Source of the DNA: Vitrella brassicaformis
Taxonomy: Eukaryota > Sar > Vitrellaceae
DNA length: 64,000 nucleotides
Assembly: GCA_001179505.1 (NCBI GenBank)
Contig: CDMY01001064.1
Location: 124,001-188,000 of the forward strand
Direction: 5' to 3'
Shown: piece after piece, positions 22,901 through 34,892 of the stretch
How positions within the stretch are numbered: position 1 is the stretch's first letter
Layout of the letters: the number at the start of each line of letters is the position of its first letter
The notes under the pieces: generated by a model
The model's input: only the letters and a program-made list of their open reading frames with translations
What the model was told of the DNA's origin: nothing
Database searches by the model: none
Program-made: the position numbers and the translations under genes

Positions 22901-25900
22901 CAGCCCTGATGAAATCTTCCATCCCGGCGGGCAGATCTTGGCCGTTGGCCGGGCCGAGCCGCTGCTGCAACCACGCTGCGTCGGAAATGAGGGTGGCGAG
23001 GAGGGTGTTGGTGTTGCCAATGTGCTTCTTGACGGTGGAGTTGGCTGTGGGGTTGGCCGCGGCCGCCGTGCCATGGACGATGGTAGACTGCAGCCATGCC
23101 AGGAGGGCCGAGGGGACATCCACCTCGTGTGGCGAGTCGGGGACGGGTGGCTGTCTGAGAAGCTTGGCAGCCGACCGTGGGTCGTGACGCGACACAGCGG
23201 CGATGAGAGCTATGGCGATCTTGATGGGATGGTCGAGCCGGTGTGCCCTTGGCGACGCGCCATCATCGACAGATCCGTCCTCACCCACCAGCACCCCCTG
23301 AAGCAACCACACACACACGTCGACCGCGAGACGTGTAGATGCGTGGCGTCGCATCCATTCATACCAGTAGGGGCTCGTCAACTTCCCTCGTCTGGTCCTC
23401 TCGCTGGGCGTCGGCGGCTACAGCACCCTGCGACCCGCCCTGGTCGGTGCGGGGCGTCATCTGCCTGGCCATGCCGCCGACCAGCTGCCACGCACTCCGC
23501 AGCACACGTGTCATGTCGAAGCTGCGCGGGAGCAGAATGCGATCGTCCTGAACGTACGAACGAACGAACGAACGAAGGAACGAACGAACGAACGGACAAA
23601 CGAAAAGCCATACAGTGCTCTCCAAACTGCGGTCCTCCCCACCTGCTGGTTCGTTGCGCCAAAGAGGAAGCGGCCCAGAAGTTGCGACAGCTGCCACTCG
23701 GAGGCGCCCTTGTCCAAACGCTTGGCCACCTCCCGGGCTATCTGCTGCGTCATCGGCTGCCGCCCCTCGCCCGCACCAGTGAGCGCATCTAGGCTCCACA
23801 GACGCACCGCCAGTCTGCCGAACCCCCAGCAAACGCGAAACCACTCCCTCTCAGCGCCCTCAATCGCTTGTGGAGGTGATGGAAACTCAAGCAGCGCGCT
23901 GCAGTGCGCCGAGGTGGAGGCGAGCCGCTTTGTGGCGCAGTTGAGGGCAGCTGTCTTGACGGGCAGGCCGACAGGGGAAGAGCGGTCACCCAAGTACGCA
24001 GCGACCAACAGAGCGACGTGCCACCGATCGTCTGCGCGGTCGTCACGCGCAAGGGCGAACAGCCGGTCCACTATGGCGGTGGCCATCTCGTCGGTTGACG
24101 CCAGGCGGCACAGGAGACCCAGCAGTTTGAGCTGCTGCAGCGCCACTGGGGCAGCCGCAGAGGTGGTGTGCGCGGCCTGCTCCCGTCGCTGCCCATGCCT
24201 CTCCTCCCCCTGCCGTCTCTGGGCCTCCCTCCTCTCCCTCTCGCGCCGCAGCTGTTCTAGCCCTCGATTGTCCATCTCACGACGGGACAGATACAGCTCG
24301 GGGTCAAACGGGCGGCCTCTCCGACGCCGCCCATCCGTCGGGTCCTCCTGGTGGTCGAAGAGTCCATCGCTTGGCTCGGGCTTGGCGGGTTGGTGGGGCT
24401 GCCAGGCATCGGGCAGCAGGGTGATGCAGCGGTCGAGAAGTGAGCGGAAGGGGTGGTAGATGTTGGGCTCGTGGGAGAAGACCCCATCGATGGCGGCGGG
24501 TAGCTCATCCGGGTTGTGGTGAGGGAGCTGGGTGAGCCACGTAGAGAAAAGGGACAACGCGTCCTCTCCCCCTCCCGTCTCAGTGGCAGCCTCCCCCTGC
24601 CTCCGCGCCCCCGGCCTCCCCTCCTCCCCCTTCAATCGTTGCCATGCAGCCCACAGCGCAGATCTCAGCTTGACGCCCTGCTCTGACCACGACCATCCGC
24701 TGTCCTCCACGCCCATCCTCTCCCGCAGACGCAGCCTTTGATCCAGAGGCAGACGCTTATAGGATGTGGCGGTGTCGGATGACGGGATGATGAGCGTGCC
24801 GTGGCTGCTCGACGCCAGCCGAAGGAAGAGCCGACTGCATGGGTCCTCCTCGAGCGTGCGGATGGCGTCCGACCACGGAGGAATGGTCCTTGGGTCCACT
24901 GCTGCCTCGGGGGGTGGCGCGTCCGCTGTCTCATCCTCGCCGTCTGGACCGGCCGACTCGTCCTCACCATCATGATGCATCCGATGCCTGGCGTCCCTCT
25001 CTCTGTGCCCGGCACGTCGCTGTTGCCTCCTCCCTCCCCGATGGACTCGCCTCTCTTTGTGGCCCTCTGCGTGCCGTCCTGGCGCCTTGGCTTGCCGCCG
25101 ACGCCGTCGGCCGGGGGGTTTGCGATTGGCGGGGCTAGGTGAGCGGAGGGGGGCATCCTGGGGTGGTCCAAACAGACTGTCATCGGAGTCGGATGCGCCG
25201 AAGAGACCGGTGTCATCCATGAGGTCGCTGGATGAGCCGCTGTCCTCCTGTCGGCCCATGCCGCCGCGTTGCCCCCTTCGCTGTTGATTGAGGAATCGAG
25301 AGAGGTGAGGGCCTCTCTCACCGCACTTCTGGTCCTTCTGGGAGCTCTTGACATTCTTGCGCTCTCTGCCTCTGGCGTAGTTGTGCTGTGCCACCCGCTC
25401 GAAGGCATGCTTGTCATCGTCGAACAGATTGTTGATGTTGTAGTAGAAGGTGGGAGATGGAGCTACGGCAGCGCGGCCGGCGAAGTCTGACAAAAGGAGA
25501 GAGATGGGGGACATCTGCTTACTGTGAGGGCTGACGGATGGGGTGCAGTGTCTGTGTGCGTACCGTCGTGTCCGCCTTCATCCTCCTCGTCATCATCCAC
25601 TATGTCTACTGGGGATTCTGAGCTCGCTCGCGACCGCCTGCGATGCCTCTTCCGGCCACCATGGCCACCTCTCCTCCCGCCGCCACCCTCACCCTCCTTC
25701 TTTGCAGGCCTCCTTTGCCTCTGTCGCTCCTTCTGGCTCACACCGCCGCCGCTGCTGCCGCTCTCACTCGATGTGTCGTCACTGTCACTGCTGCTGTCGC
25801 TCGACGATGAGTCCACCTCCATCTCGGCGGGCTGACCGTCGGGCTGGGCGTCCATATCGTCGTCGCCATCTGCTGCCTTGGCGCTTGCTGTCCTCGGGCG

Positions 25901-26850
25901 TTTCGGAGGCGGGGTGTTGGGGCGTGGGGATGACGGCCTCTTGCGGGGTCTGGGCTTCTCGGAATGAGCTTCTCCGTCCCTGGGGAAATACACGACTGCA
26001 GTGTGTTGGTTGTTCCCAACCGACGCACCTCGGGTGAGCAGCCCGTGCCTTCTTCCTCCTCCTCTTGTCCACATCGGGGTGCGCCGGTGCTCTGGGCTGC
26101 TGCGACGGTGGGTGCCAGGTGCTCGCCGCCTGATGGTACAGCCGCCACACCTCGCCCAGCAGCAGCTCTGTACGGGTCGTCAAGGCCTGCAGGCAGGCAA
26201 GGAAAGGAAGAATGGACATATATCAGTGTGGTGTGCGACAAGCGGGATCACTTCATCCACCATACTTCCTCCTTATGCTCACCTTACCTCATCCAGTGCC
26301 AGGTCATACGCCGCCACGACCTTGTCGGTCAGTTGCTTGGCAAACGTCGGCCGCACCCGTGGCAGGGACTCATCACCGCCGGCCTTGTGCAGCCTCTTGC
26401 ACCCCTCGGCGGACTCCGTCCACACCAACAGGGCCAACAGACGCCACAGCTCCACCCCCCAGCCCTCCACACCAAGCGCCTCATTGACGGCACGAATCAT
26501 CTGCACACCTTTGCGCAAGACCTCCTGGGCGCTCTGGCTGGTGGCGTCGACTGTGCGGCCTGAAAGCTGCTGCGCCGGCTGATGCTGCAGAGCCTCGACG
26601 ACGTCGATGAGTGTGCCGGGTGCGATGGGACCGGGCGGGTCAGCTGTGCGAAGGCGCTCCTGTATGCTGCACAGATGGACGACTTGAGCTGCCATGTGTG
26701 GCGGCAGGGGCTGGTGCGGTTGCTCCATGCCACCAGATGGATGAATCTCACCACACTGAAGGCAACGAGCGAGTCCGCAGCTGCGGGCAGGAGATGCGAA
26801 GCTGCCAGTGACTCATCATCTTCATCAATCCGCCACCAATCACCGTTCAT
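19979..26850 (-). CDS. Very large predicted nuclear protein, family not recognised
   Basis: About eleven exons carry roughly 2,000 residues from a probable ATG at 26850 (MNGDWWRIDEDDESLAASHL) to a TGA at 19979. A start at the ATG of MEQPHQPLPPHM (about 26728) is an alternative, because the first join is unclear. The next part is helical. Then come two highly charged exons with PRKRPSSPRPNTPPPKRPR and a Ser/Asp run, plus a long exon (about 25490-23642) with Arg-rich and acidic patches followed by FDPELYLSRREMDNRGLEQL and armadillo/HEAT-like helices. Later exons (23297-22480, 22400-21880, 21190-20195) are almost entirely helical. The tail IHEPEPDP ends LKEEPIVIKQEPMD, which holds two SUMO-acceptor-type motifs (LKEE, IKQE). 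Multiple bipartite basic stretches suggest the nucleus. The shape, helical repeats with a disordered charged N-terminus, would suit a scaffold of transcription or mRNA export, but no signature proves it. Confidence 0.6.
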
Positions 26851-26904
26851 GAATGAGATCTGTTTCCTCCTCCTGCTGTAGGTTGGCGTCTAGGCAGAGT
26901 TGCC

Positions 26905-26960
26905 TTCCTCAGTATGTAGGGTATGTAGGGTCTAGGGTATGTAGGGTTTAGGGTATCTGC
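26905..26960 (+). repeat. Interstitial telomere-like repeats
   Basis: Five TAGGGT units with variable spacers occur here: GTAGGGTATGTAGGGTCTAG, then GGTATGTAGGGTTTAGGGTA. The TTTAGGG core equals the plant/alveolate-type telomere repeat and the 'telo-box' found in promoters. It sits in the 213-base gap between two divergent start codons. Confidence 0.6.
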
Positions 26961-27063
26961 AAGCTCAATGGTTATCCTTCTTAAAAGAAAGGGCACATGC
27001 GATAACCCAGGAAGGCGTATGAGACGGCAGACATGAGACCTACTCAGCCGTGACTCATCGGTG

Positions 27064-27330
27064 ATGATTCATTGCCCGGAGATTCGGCGGCGGCTCATGT
27101 CCATCTTCAAGCAGATGTGTTACACCGCCCGACACGACTACCCAGGCGACGGCGAGAAGGAAATAGCCAAGATCAAGACATGGATCCGCCAGCGGCAGCA
27201 CCTCCAACAGCCCGAGGACCTCAAGAGGTCCCTGGCGTGGCTGCGCTTCTACCGGGGAGAGCTCGAGGCCACCATCTCACTCGCCAAGTATCGGGCAATG
27301 AAGAGGAGATACGACCGGACAGACAAATGA
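27064..27330 (+). CDS. Small LYR-like (complex I LYR family) protein
   Basis: A single-exon ORF of 88 residues starts at ATG 27064. It has a basic N-terminus (RRRLMSIFKQMCYTA), a middle IAKIKTWIRQRQHLQQPEDL, then FYRGELEATISLAKYRAMKR. The length and the pattern of a basic helix, a conserved Arg before a 'P-E-D/E' turn and a closing 'ELEA' helix resemble LYRM proteins, which help assemble mitochondrial Fe-S and respiratory complexes. The signature Leu-Tyr-Arg is not present (SIFKQ stands in its place), so the call is tentative. Its stop TGA (27328-27330) overlaps the ATG (27327) of the next gene as ATGA. Confidence 0.5.
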   Translation: MIHCPEIRRRLMSIFKQMCYTARHDYPGDGEKEIAKIKTWIRQRQHLQQPEDLKRSLAWLRFYRGELEATISLAKYRAMKRRYDRTDK

Positions 27331-28798
27331 CCGGCGATTCGCTGACCCAGGCGAGTGACTGTATGGAGCGGTGCAAGGTGCTGTACAAGTCGGGCGGCCA
27401 GCGCCAGCAGTGCATCGTCCTTCTCGAGGAGACCCTCTCTTCGCTGCCGTCATGTGCCGAGCCTCCTGTTCTGGCGGAGCTGCATCACTGCCTGGGCGTT
27501 ATGATTGCGGAGGAGTCGTCTGATGCTTCTTGTTCTTCCCCTCCAAGCAGCAGGCGGGATTCACAAGACGCGGCTGAAGCTGCGGGTGCATTGCTTCATC
27601 TCGAGAAGGCCGTCGAGCTGCACCGCTCATGCGTCAAGTACTGGTGCAGCCTGGCGACGCTTCTCCAGCGGGCGGGGGATCACAAGCGCGCTCTCGAGGC
27701 AATCAGAGCGGCAACCGAGGTGGATGGCCACTGCATCAAGGCATGGGAAAGGCGTGGCAGTCTCTCACGGGGTCTCCGGCTTCACTCGGAGGCGCTGATG
27801 TGCTACGAGCGTCTCATGGCCGAATGTCCAGAGGATCCGTCTTGGCCCTTCTTCGCTGCTAAGGTGCTCTTGCGCGACGACAAGAGGTCTGCCAAAGCCG
27901 TGGCCTACCTCAGGAGGGCTGTCGAGCTGGACCCCACCAATGAGTGCGCGAGGTATTGGCTGGCGTTCTCTTCTGGCGAGGCGGATGGGGTCGACAAGGC
28001 GCCGTCATCGTACGTGCAGAAGCTGTTTGACGGCTACGCGCATTCATTCGAGTCACACCTGGTGGGCAAGCTGCACTATCAGACACCTCAGCTCGTGTGC
28101 CAAGTGCTGCGTGAGAATGGCCCCCTGCTATCGCCACCTGAGCCTCTGGACGCACTCGATCTTGGCTGTGGCACTGGGCTTGCTTGTCGGGCACTGAGGA
28201 GCGGTGACATGATGGAGCGCCTGGGCGCATCGCCCCTGACTCTTGTGGGTGTGGACCTGTCGGAGAAGATGCTGCGTGAGGCGGATGCTAGAGGGGGCTA
28301 CGATGCGCTGATACAAGGCGACATTCTTGAGGTGAGAAGATTAGGGGCATTCGACGACCTGTGCAGAACACACCTACTGTTTCCGTCTCTGCCGCTCTGC
28401 AGGTGCTCAAAAGGTGGCCAGACGTCGACATCTGTCTCCCCGCTGCGGCTGTGCGGCCCCCTCTGCCCCCGTCCTTCCACCTCATCGTGGCCTGCGATGT
28501 GTTTGTGTATATCGGCCACCTTGGGAGCGTCTTCGAGTGCATCTCTCCTCTGCTGCGCGAGGGGGGGCTGCTCATCTTCTCGACTGAGAGCGGCGACGCG
28601 ACTTCAGGTGACCGTGGATTCAGCCTGACTTCGACGGGCCGCTACTGCCACGGTCGGAGATATGTCGAAAGGGCGGTTGAGGCAGCTGGCGGGATGTCAG
28701 TGGTCTCCGTGAGGCACGAGATGCTTCGGAAGCAGGCCGGTGAACGCGTGATGGGCGATGTGTTCACTGTGAGGAGGAAGGCCACATCCTTGGCGTGA
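27327..28798 (+). CDS. TPR-containing class I SAM-dependent methyltransferase
   Basis: Exon 1 is 27327-28331 (ATG as MTGDSLTQ) and exon 2 is 28403-28798 (stop TGA), about 466 residues. The N-terminal half contains TPR helices (HLEKAVELHRSCVKYWCSLA; RALEAIRAATEVDGHCIKAW; AVAYLRRAVELDPTNECARY). After the linker FDGYAHSFESHLVGKLHYQT, the methyltransferase domain shows motif I LDALDLGCGTGLACRAL, motif II VGVDLSEKMLREAD, the acidic turn ALIQGDILE, motif IV FHLIVACDVFVYIGHLG and LLREGGLLIFSTES. The FD-YA-FE-HL phrase plus TPRs is typical of a bacterial-style TPR-methyltransferase group. The substrate is unknown. A frame open upstream to 27072 is a shadow of the LYR-like ORF. Confidence 0.85.
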
Positions 28799-29097
28799 AG
28801 GGGCTTTTGGTTCGCGTTTTCCTTTGTGCGGACGATGGATGAGACTGCTTCTCGATGGATGAGACATATATGTGCTTCACGGTTTCACCACGCACAAATG
28901 GCTCACACTGCAGGCCAGGTTGTTCCGATGATTCTGTCCACCACCCGTCAAGTCAGACAGCACTCAACTACACTAATCAGGTCAGCTGTTCTGTCAAGTC
29001 GGGTCAAGTTAGTGCAGGGCGCAGCATTATCGAGCGCAACACGGATGGCAAAATTGACCGCTGACGAGTCAGTCAGACACGCAAAAGTCCCACGTAG
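28799..29097. other. Convergent intergenic region
   Basis: A short stretch between the methyltransferase stop and the presumed RCC1 gene end. It has a GTCAAGTCGGGTCAAGT direct repeat near 28998. No gene was seen. Confidence 0.5.
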
Positions 29098-32000
29098 TCA
29101 GGGACAGCCAAAAGACCGGAACATGGGTGCATCATACATACATGTCACACTTCTCCCCCCCTGTAGCCCTGCTGTCCGTACACACGTCTCTGTCCATGGT
29201 CGCACAGCCATTCGCACACGGAAGCTGGAATGGACGGAAGCAAGGGCGGACGGCTCATGCAGCCAGACTCGTTTTGCTTTCTCTGCAGAAACCACACGAA
29301 CGAAAGCAGTGGTCGAGACCCACTGATCGATCACTGTGTCCTTCGCCGTCTCACCGTTTTCAGCGTCGCTTTCGTTTCGCATCCATCCAACTGTGGTCCT
29401 CCTCCTCTTCTTGTTCTTCCTCTCGGCGGCGGCCACCGGAAGCTGCTTAACAACAAGCAGACAAAGCCAGAGAGTCAGTCATGTATGCATGCCCACATGC
29501 CCGCGTGCCTCACCGCTGCTGCCGTACTGAAGATCCCCCGTGGCCCCCTGGAACAGCTGCACGCCCTCCTGGGTTGGCCCGAAACCCCCCTCACCCCCAC
29601 CACCCCCACCGCCCTGCTGCGCAGCGCCAGCAGCAGCAGAAGATGCTGCTGCTGCTGCTGGAACAGCTGCCCCCTCCCCACTCCCTTGGTGGCCAGTGGG
29701 AGCGCCGGTGCCGAAGGACAGCGATGGTCCCGACAGCCGCCCCCGCCGTCCGCGTCTCCGCGAAGAGGGTGACGATGAGGGCGATGCCGATGCCGCCCCT
29801 TCTGCTGCTCCTGCTCCTGCTGCTGGTGCTGCTGCCCCACTGTCCTTGTCGGCCTGCTGGGGTGGGCCGAAGAGGGGGGCGGACTGGAAGGACTGGAGCG
29901 ATGTCGGCGATGCTGCTGCTGCTGCTGCTGTTGCCCCGAACAGATGGGCGGACGGCGGGAGTTGAAAGGCGAAGGACGAAGGGCTGCCCTTGAAGGCCAG
30001 CTCGGATGGCGGCCGTGGGGCGGCTCTGCCGGCGGTGTAGGTTCTGCCGAAGATGAGGGGGGTGTCCCTGTCCTCGGCCTCCTGCACACAACACACGCAG
30101 GAAGCCACGCATCGTGACGCATACATGATGTGGGTCTGTCTGTCTATCTGGTGTGTGCGCTTCCTTGCCTACACAGATACATACATATACTTACGCACCA
30201 TCCATTCCCACTCCCGCCTGGTCATGACCTCCTCCCAGCGGGCCGCGATGACCTCCTTCTCGCGCCGGTCCTTGTCCTTGACGAACACCTGCCAGTCCTG
30301 CGGACATCCGACACGCACAATCAATGAAAGGGAGTGGGATGAATGGATAGCTGCACCTCTTGTGGTATTGGGGAGAGCGGCAGCACGTCGCCTTGCCTCC
30401 AAGCCTGTCAACACAAAGACAACGCGGGACGGACAAATAAGTCATATGCACATCTGCACATCTGACGCATCACGAAGCCACGTACCAGCTCGACTGAGTG
30501 GTCGCCCCCTCCGTCGGCCTGGTCAACCAACACATGACAGAGAGACAGACAGACAGACAGACAGGAGAGTGACACATACATGCAGCTATAAATCTGTGGG
30601 GTGAGGTGAGTGGGTGCCAAGGTCCCATCTTACCTTTAGGACAAACTTGCGACGCAGCTCCAGGGAGTCCATCAGGTGGGGCTGGTACTCCACGTCGCTA
30701 TCGGCGGCGCTGCCCAGCTGCCCACTCTGGCCCACTCCCCTACAGGCAGACACATACGCACACAGACACATACGGACACCAACGACAGGCACAAATGACC
30801 GACCACATGAGACATGGTGGGTGACAGGCGACTTACCACGAGAAGATGTCCCCTGTCTGGTTGGTGGCCACCGTGTGGGTCCTCCCGGCACCGACGGAGA
30901 GGAAGCGCACCCCCTGAGAGACACAGGCAGACAGGCAGAGAGCCATAACAGTGACTTGTCCTTCGCCTGTGAGAGCTCACCTCGACCTTCCTGCTGCAGG
31001 GCACCGTCACGTCGACCAGGCGGTTGGAGACATCGAGGCCCGTGTTCTCGCCTGCACTACAGATACGCACAAACGAATGCGTGTGTGTATGGGGGTGGGT
31101 TTGATGTGTACATGTATCCTCCGTGGCCACATGTGTTGGCATTGCGTCCTACCCTTGCCCCAGGTCATGACGCTTCCGTCACGGATGAGGGCGATAGTGT
31201 GGAACTGCCCGCCACACAGGCTCACCACCTGCACACACACAGAGATAGATACCCAGACAGACAGACCACTTGCAGTCGCTGATCATCGGTCATGTCCACA
31301 CGTGTGGCTTACGTTCTTGTCGAACAGGGCCGGGATCTCGGTGAGGCGGTCGACGGTGTTGGTCTTGGTGCTGATGCCCACCTCCCCACACGAGTTGGAC
31401 CCGCACCTGCATCGACAACACACACGCGAGCCACACACCAATGTTCGTGTGCATGTGTGGGCCGCTGCCCGACCTTTCCCCACCCATAATGGCGTTTGCC
31501 GTCGTTGGCGGCCAACACCGCCGCCACGAAGGTGGCATTGCCACACGCCCACACGCGCCTGATGTCGGCCTCTTTGCCCAATCCCAACCTGCACGTGACC
31601 AACACAAAACACAGATGCATCTTCGGGGTTGCCTAAGTGCCCTCCATCTGTGGCGCCACTCACTGGTGTGTGGTGCGTCTGGTGGGGAAGAGGGCGGCGT
31701 CGAATGCCGCGCGGTCAGTGGGGCCTGTGGCGGGCGGCTCGGGGAAGGTCAGCTGGGAGAAGTCGTTGGCCCCCCACACGTACAGCTGACACACACACAC
31801 AAATACAAACAGACAGACAGACAGACATCGATGGTGGATAGTGTGTGTTGTGTGGTGGTACCACTTCCTTCGAGAGTGCAACGGTGTGGTTGTCGCCGCT
31901 CGCCAGCTGCTCCACGTCCATCAGGCCGGGCAGGCGATAGGGATAGAGCTGCTTCTTGACCGCACCACCCACCTTGACGCCGATGCGCTGGCCGTTGAAG

Positions 32001-34309
32001 ACCTGCAGCGACAAAACCAACCGCACAGACAACGGTGCAAACTCATGCACGTTTGTATGCGTGTATGTTTGTTTAGCTCGCTTACGGCATGGTTGAGGGC
32101 TACGGCGAGGCCCACAGCGCCCTCATCCGCCAAGACTAGCCTGGCCTTGCTGCACACACACACACACACACACGGGTGTGACGCGGATGCTGTCTGTCTG
32201 TCTGTCTGTCCGCCCTCTTGCTCACCTCGTGTCGTCGGCGTCCCGTCGAATGTGGCTCACTGTCGTCGGCAGCCGGCCCTCGAAGAACCCCCGCACTTGC
32301 TCGTTGGACGCCTCGGTGGGGAGGCCCGTGACGTCGAGGCGACGGCGGGGGAAGCCCTCGTGGCGGAACATGGCGTAGCTGGCCTGCATCCTCAGACACA
32401 CAGACAGACACACAGGGACATTAGTGGTTGGATGGATGTGTCTGGGGTGTTTGTGTGCGTGCGTCCCTCACCGAGTAGATGCCCCAGAGGTACACGCGCC
32501 CGTCGAAACCCAGGGCCGCCGTGTGGTGGCCGCCGCAGGTGATCTGAACGAACGGCCATGAAGAAATATATGAAGAATGGCTGCAGTGGATGGGCTGTGC
32601 CCCCATCTCTGCTGCCCACCTTCTTGACCGGCACCGGCATTTTCGCCACCAGCACTGCATCCCATCCACGCACACACACAAGAAGAGCAACAACAGCTGC
32701 TGTGGTGCTGTGCTGTGCTGTGCTGTGTGGTTGCTTGCATGGTGCTCACTTGGCGTGACGTGGTCGCCGTCCCGGCCGAGCTCGCCGTTGTCGCGGGCAC
32801 CTGACAGACAGACAGACAAGGGTCCGATGTTACGCCGGTGTGCACACACCGACCGTGTTGGTCGACGAATGCAATGCCTCTCTCGGTCACTGCACTCACT
32901 ACTCACTCACTACTTACCCCAGGTGTAGATGACACCCTGAAATGTCAACGCGGCCGAGTGGGCGTCACCCGCAGCGATGTCCCACACGCCCTTGCCCTCC
33001 AACGACTGAGCAACACACACATACATCCACAGACAGACAGACACAGACGTTGATTTGATAGACAGTGTCCTTTCATACACACATGCACACGTGGCCGCAT
33101 AGATGCGTGCGTACGGGAATGAGTTTGGGCTTGCGGCGTTCAAAGAGGCCAGCCCTGAGGCTGTACCCACACTGGCCGAACTCCACTGAGTGAGCAGACA
33201 GACAAGACAGACAATTAAGGCGATAGACAGACAGACAGACAAACAAACCCACCCCACCGTCATCCCATCCACCTCTCCCCTCGCCCATTGTGTGCACGTG
33301 CACTTACAACTGCCGTGTGAGTAAACATCGCCCACGGGCACCATCACGCCCATCCCGGCGCTGGTGTTCTCCCAGGCTCCCAGCAACACGTCCATCTGGG
33401 GCGCCGCCACGCCCGCGTTGCTGTTGGTGTTGTTGTCCTTGAGGGGTCGGCTGTGTGGGGGGCCTGGGGTGGGGTAGACCTTGGGCAAAATGACGGCCAG
33501 GGCGCTGGAGACGGCTGCGGCCACAGCTACACACACATGAATGCACACATGGGTGGGATGGGTACGTGATGGCATGCTCCTTTGACTCGTTTGACTCACC
33601 CGCGATGGCCTCTTCCTCCAGTCGCACGGTGCCGTCCTGACCCACACACACGCGGCACACAGGAGACCGACCGTACTCAAGTGGACAAACCATGGCGTTT
33701 TGCATACTTGTCGGCGTCTTGGCGAGTCCTCGATGGCGAGCGGCCGTGGCCCATCTTGGATGGCCAGCAGCCGGGGGGACCCGCCGAACGTGATACCTGC
33801 ACGATACGATCAGAACGCTCATGTACATTCCACGTGTGATGCGTTCGGCTTGGGAATACTCACGCGGCCGAGGAGCCTCTTCTTGAAGTTGCCGGCGATC
33901 TTGTGGGTGTGCCGGGCGGGCGTGGGGCTGATGGCGGCCCTCACGCCGGCCGAAGAGGCCCTCCATGGCCCGCATGATGCGCTCCTGCACACACACAGCC
34001 CAACACAAATCATACTTTTCCCATCGGTCCGTCTCCGACCACCCACTGCCTCCCACCAGCCCTCGCCGTCTGTCCCTCACTGCGATCTTGCCTCTTTGTG
34101 TGTTTTCTGACCTTGCAGCGCTGGATTGTGATGGTGGCCCACAGGATGGCGCCACCGGTGGCGAGGGCGAGGGCGGCGCGGCGGCGGCGGTGGGCATCTG
34201 CGATGGCAAGGTGGCAGGTGCCATGCACGAGGCACTTGGTCTTGCAGACCGGCACCATTGCACACCCCGCCTTGAAGACACCGCCGAAAATACTCTCGAA
34301 CAGGAGCAT
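29098..34309 (-). CDS. RCC1-repeat (beta-propeller) protein with N-terminal membrane segment
   Basis: The start is the ATG at 34309 and about 20 short exons run to a stop near 29098. The N-terminus holds a hydrophobic segment (RRAALALATGGAILWATITI), which could anchor it or act as an organelle signal. RCC1-type blade motifs recur: WDIAAGDAHSAALTFQGVIY TWG (about 33000), ITCGGHHTAALGFDGRVYLWG (about 32540-32475), VEQLASGDNHTVALSKE with LYVWGANDFSQL (about 31900-31740), WACGNATFVAAVLA (about 31540), VVSLCGGQFHTIALIRDGSV (about 31230) and GVGQSGQLGSAADSD (about 30740). The C-terminal exon is Ala/Gly/Ser-rich with low complexity, then a basic NKKRRRTT tail. Mitochondrial RCC1 proteins such as FMP25/RCC1L share the membrane segment plus propeller plan; that comparison is inference. 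The last exon may be spliced again near 29355, so the C-terminus is uncertain. Confidence 0.75.
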
Positions 34310-34892
34310 TTCGCCGAAATTGATGAAAATTGATGAATAGATAAGGTTGTCTCGCGTCCAGCGCCCGAAGCGATCTGTCTCGTTGTCGGCTGATGGGGGC
34401 TTCCAGGACAAGATGAGTACAGCGATAGACAGCCCACGCGACGTCGGTCCGGATGCAGTCCTTTGCAAACGAAAATGCGTCCTCCTTCTCGGCACCTCGA
34501 TCCGATCCCACCAGCCATCACCGACTTATTCGCACTGCAAAGAGCGCCTCAGCAGGATGATGTGGCCGGATGGCCGAGGTTCGCGGCCTGGCGGATTTGA
34601 TGTCAGCGATGTTGCCGCGCTGCCGATGGCGAGCAGCGCCATGGAGAGCGTGTGCAGGCCGCCGCCACCGTGGAATCGTTGAGATCTCTGGCCGCAAGCA
34701 CCAGTCGCAGAACCACACACGAAATAGCGCAGATCGGCCCATCGGATGTAGATCTTCACCTGCAGGCACACACAGCACAGGCAGGAACATTGGCAGTGTA
34801 ATGGCGTCCCATTTTGAAGGGGAGGCTTCTGCTAGCTCAGATGCAAAGCTCGCAATCGGGGGCATTCCGATTCTGTCTTTTTGGTTTCTCCA
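34310..34892. other. Divergent intergenic region
   Basis: 583 bases between the RCC1 gene start and the small plus-strand gene. There is no clear TATA motif and no confident exon. Confidence 0.45.

Noticed and set aside
24665-25417. 250-residue minus-strand frame inside the large nuclear protein gene
   Set aside because: It is a shifted reading of the same exon. The longer frame across it has consistent charge patterns and joins its neighbours in phase.
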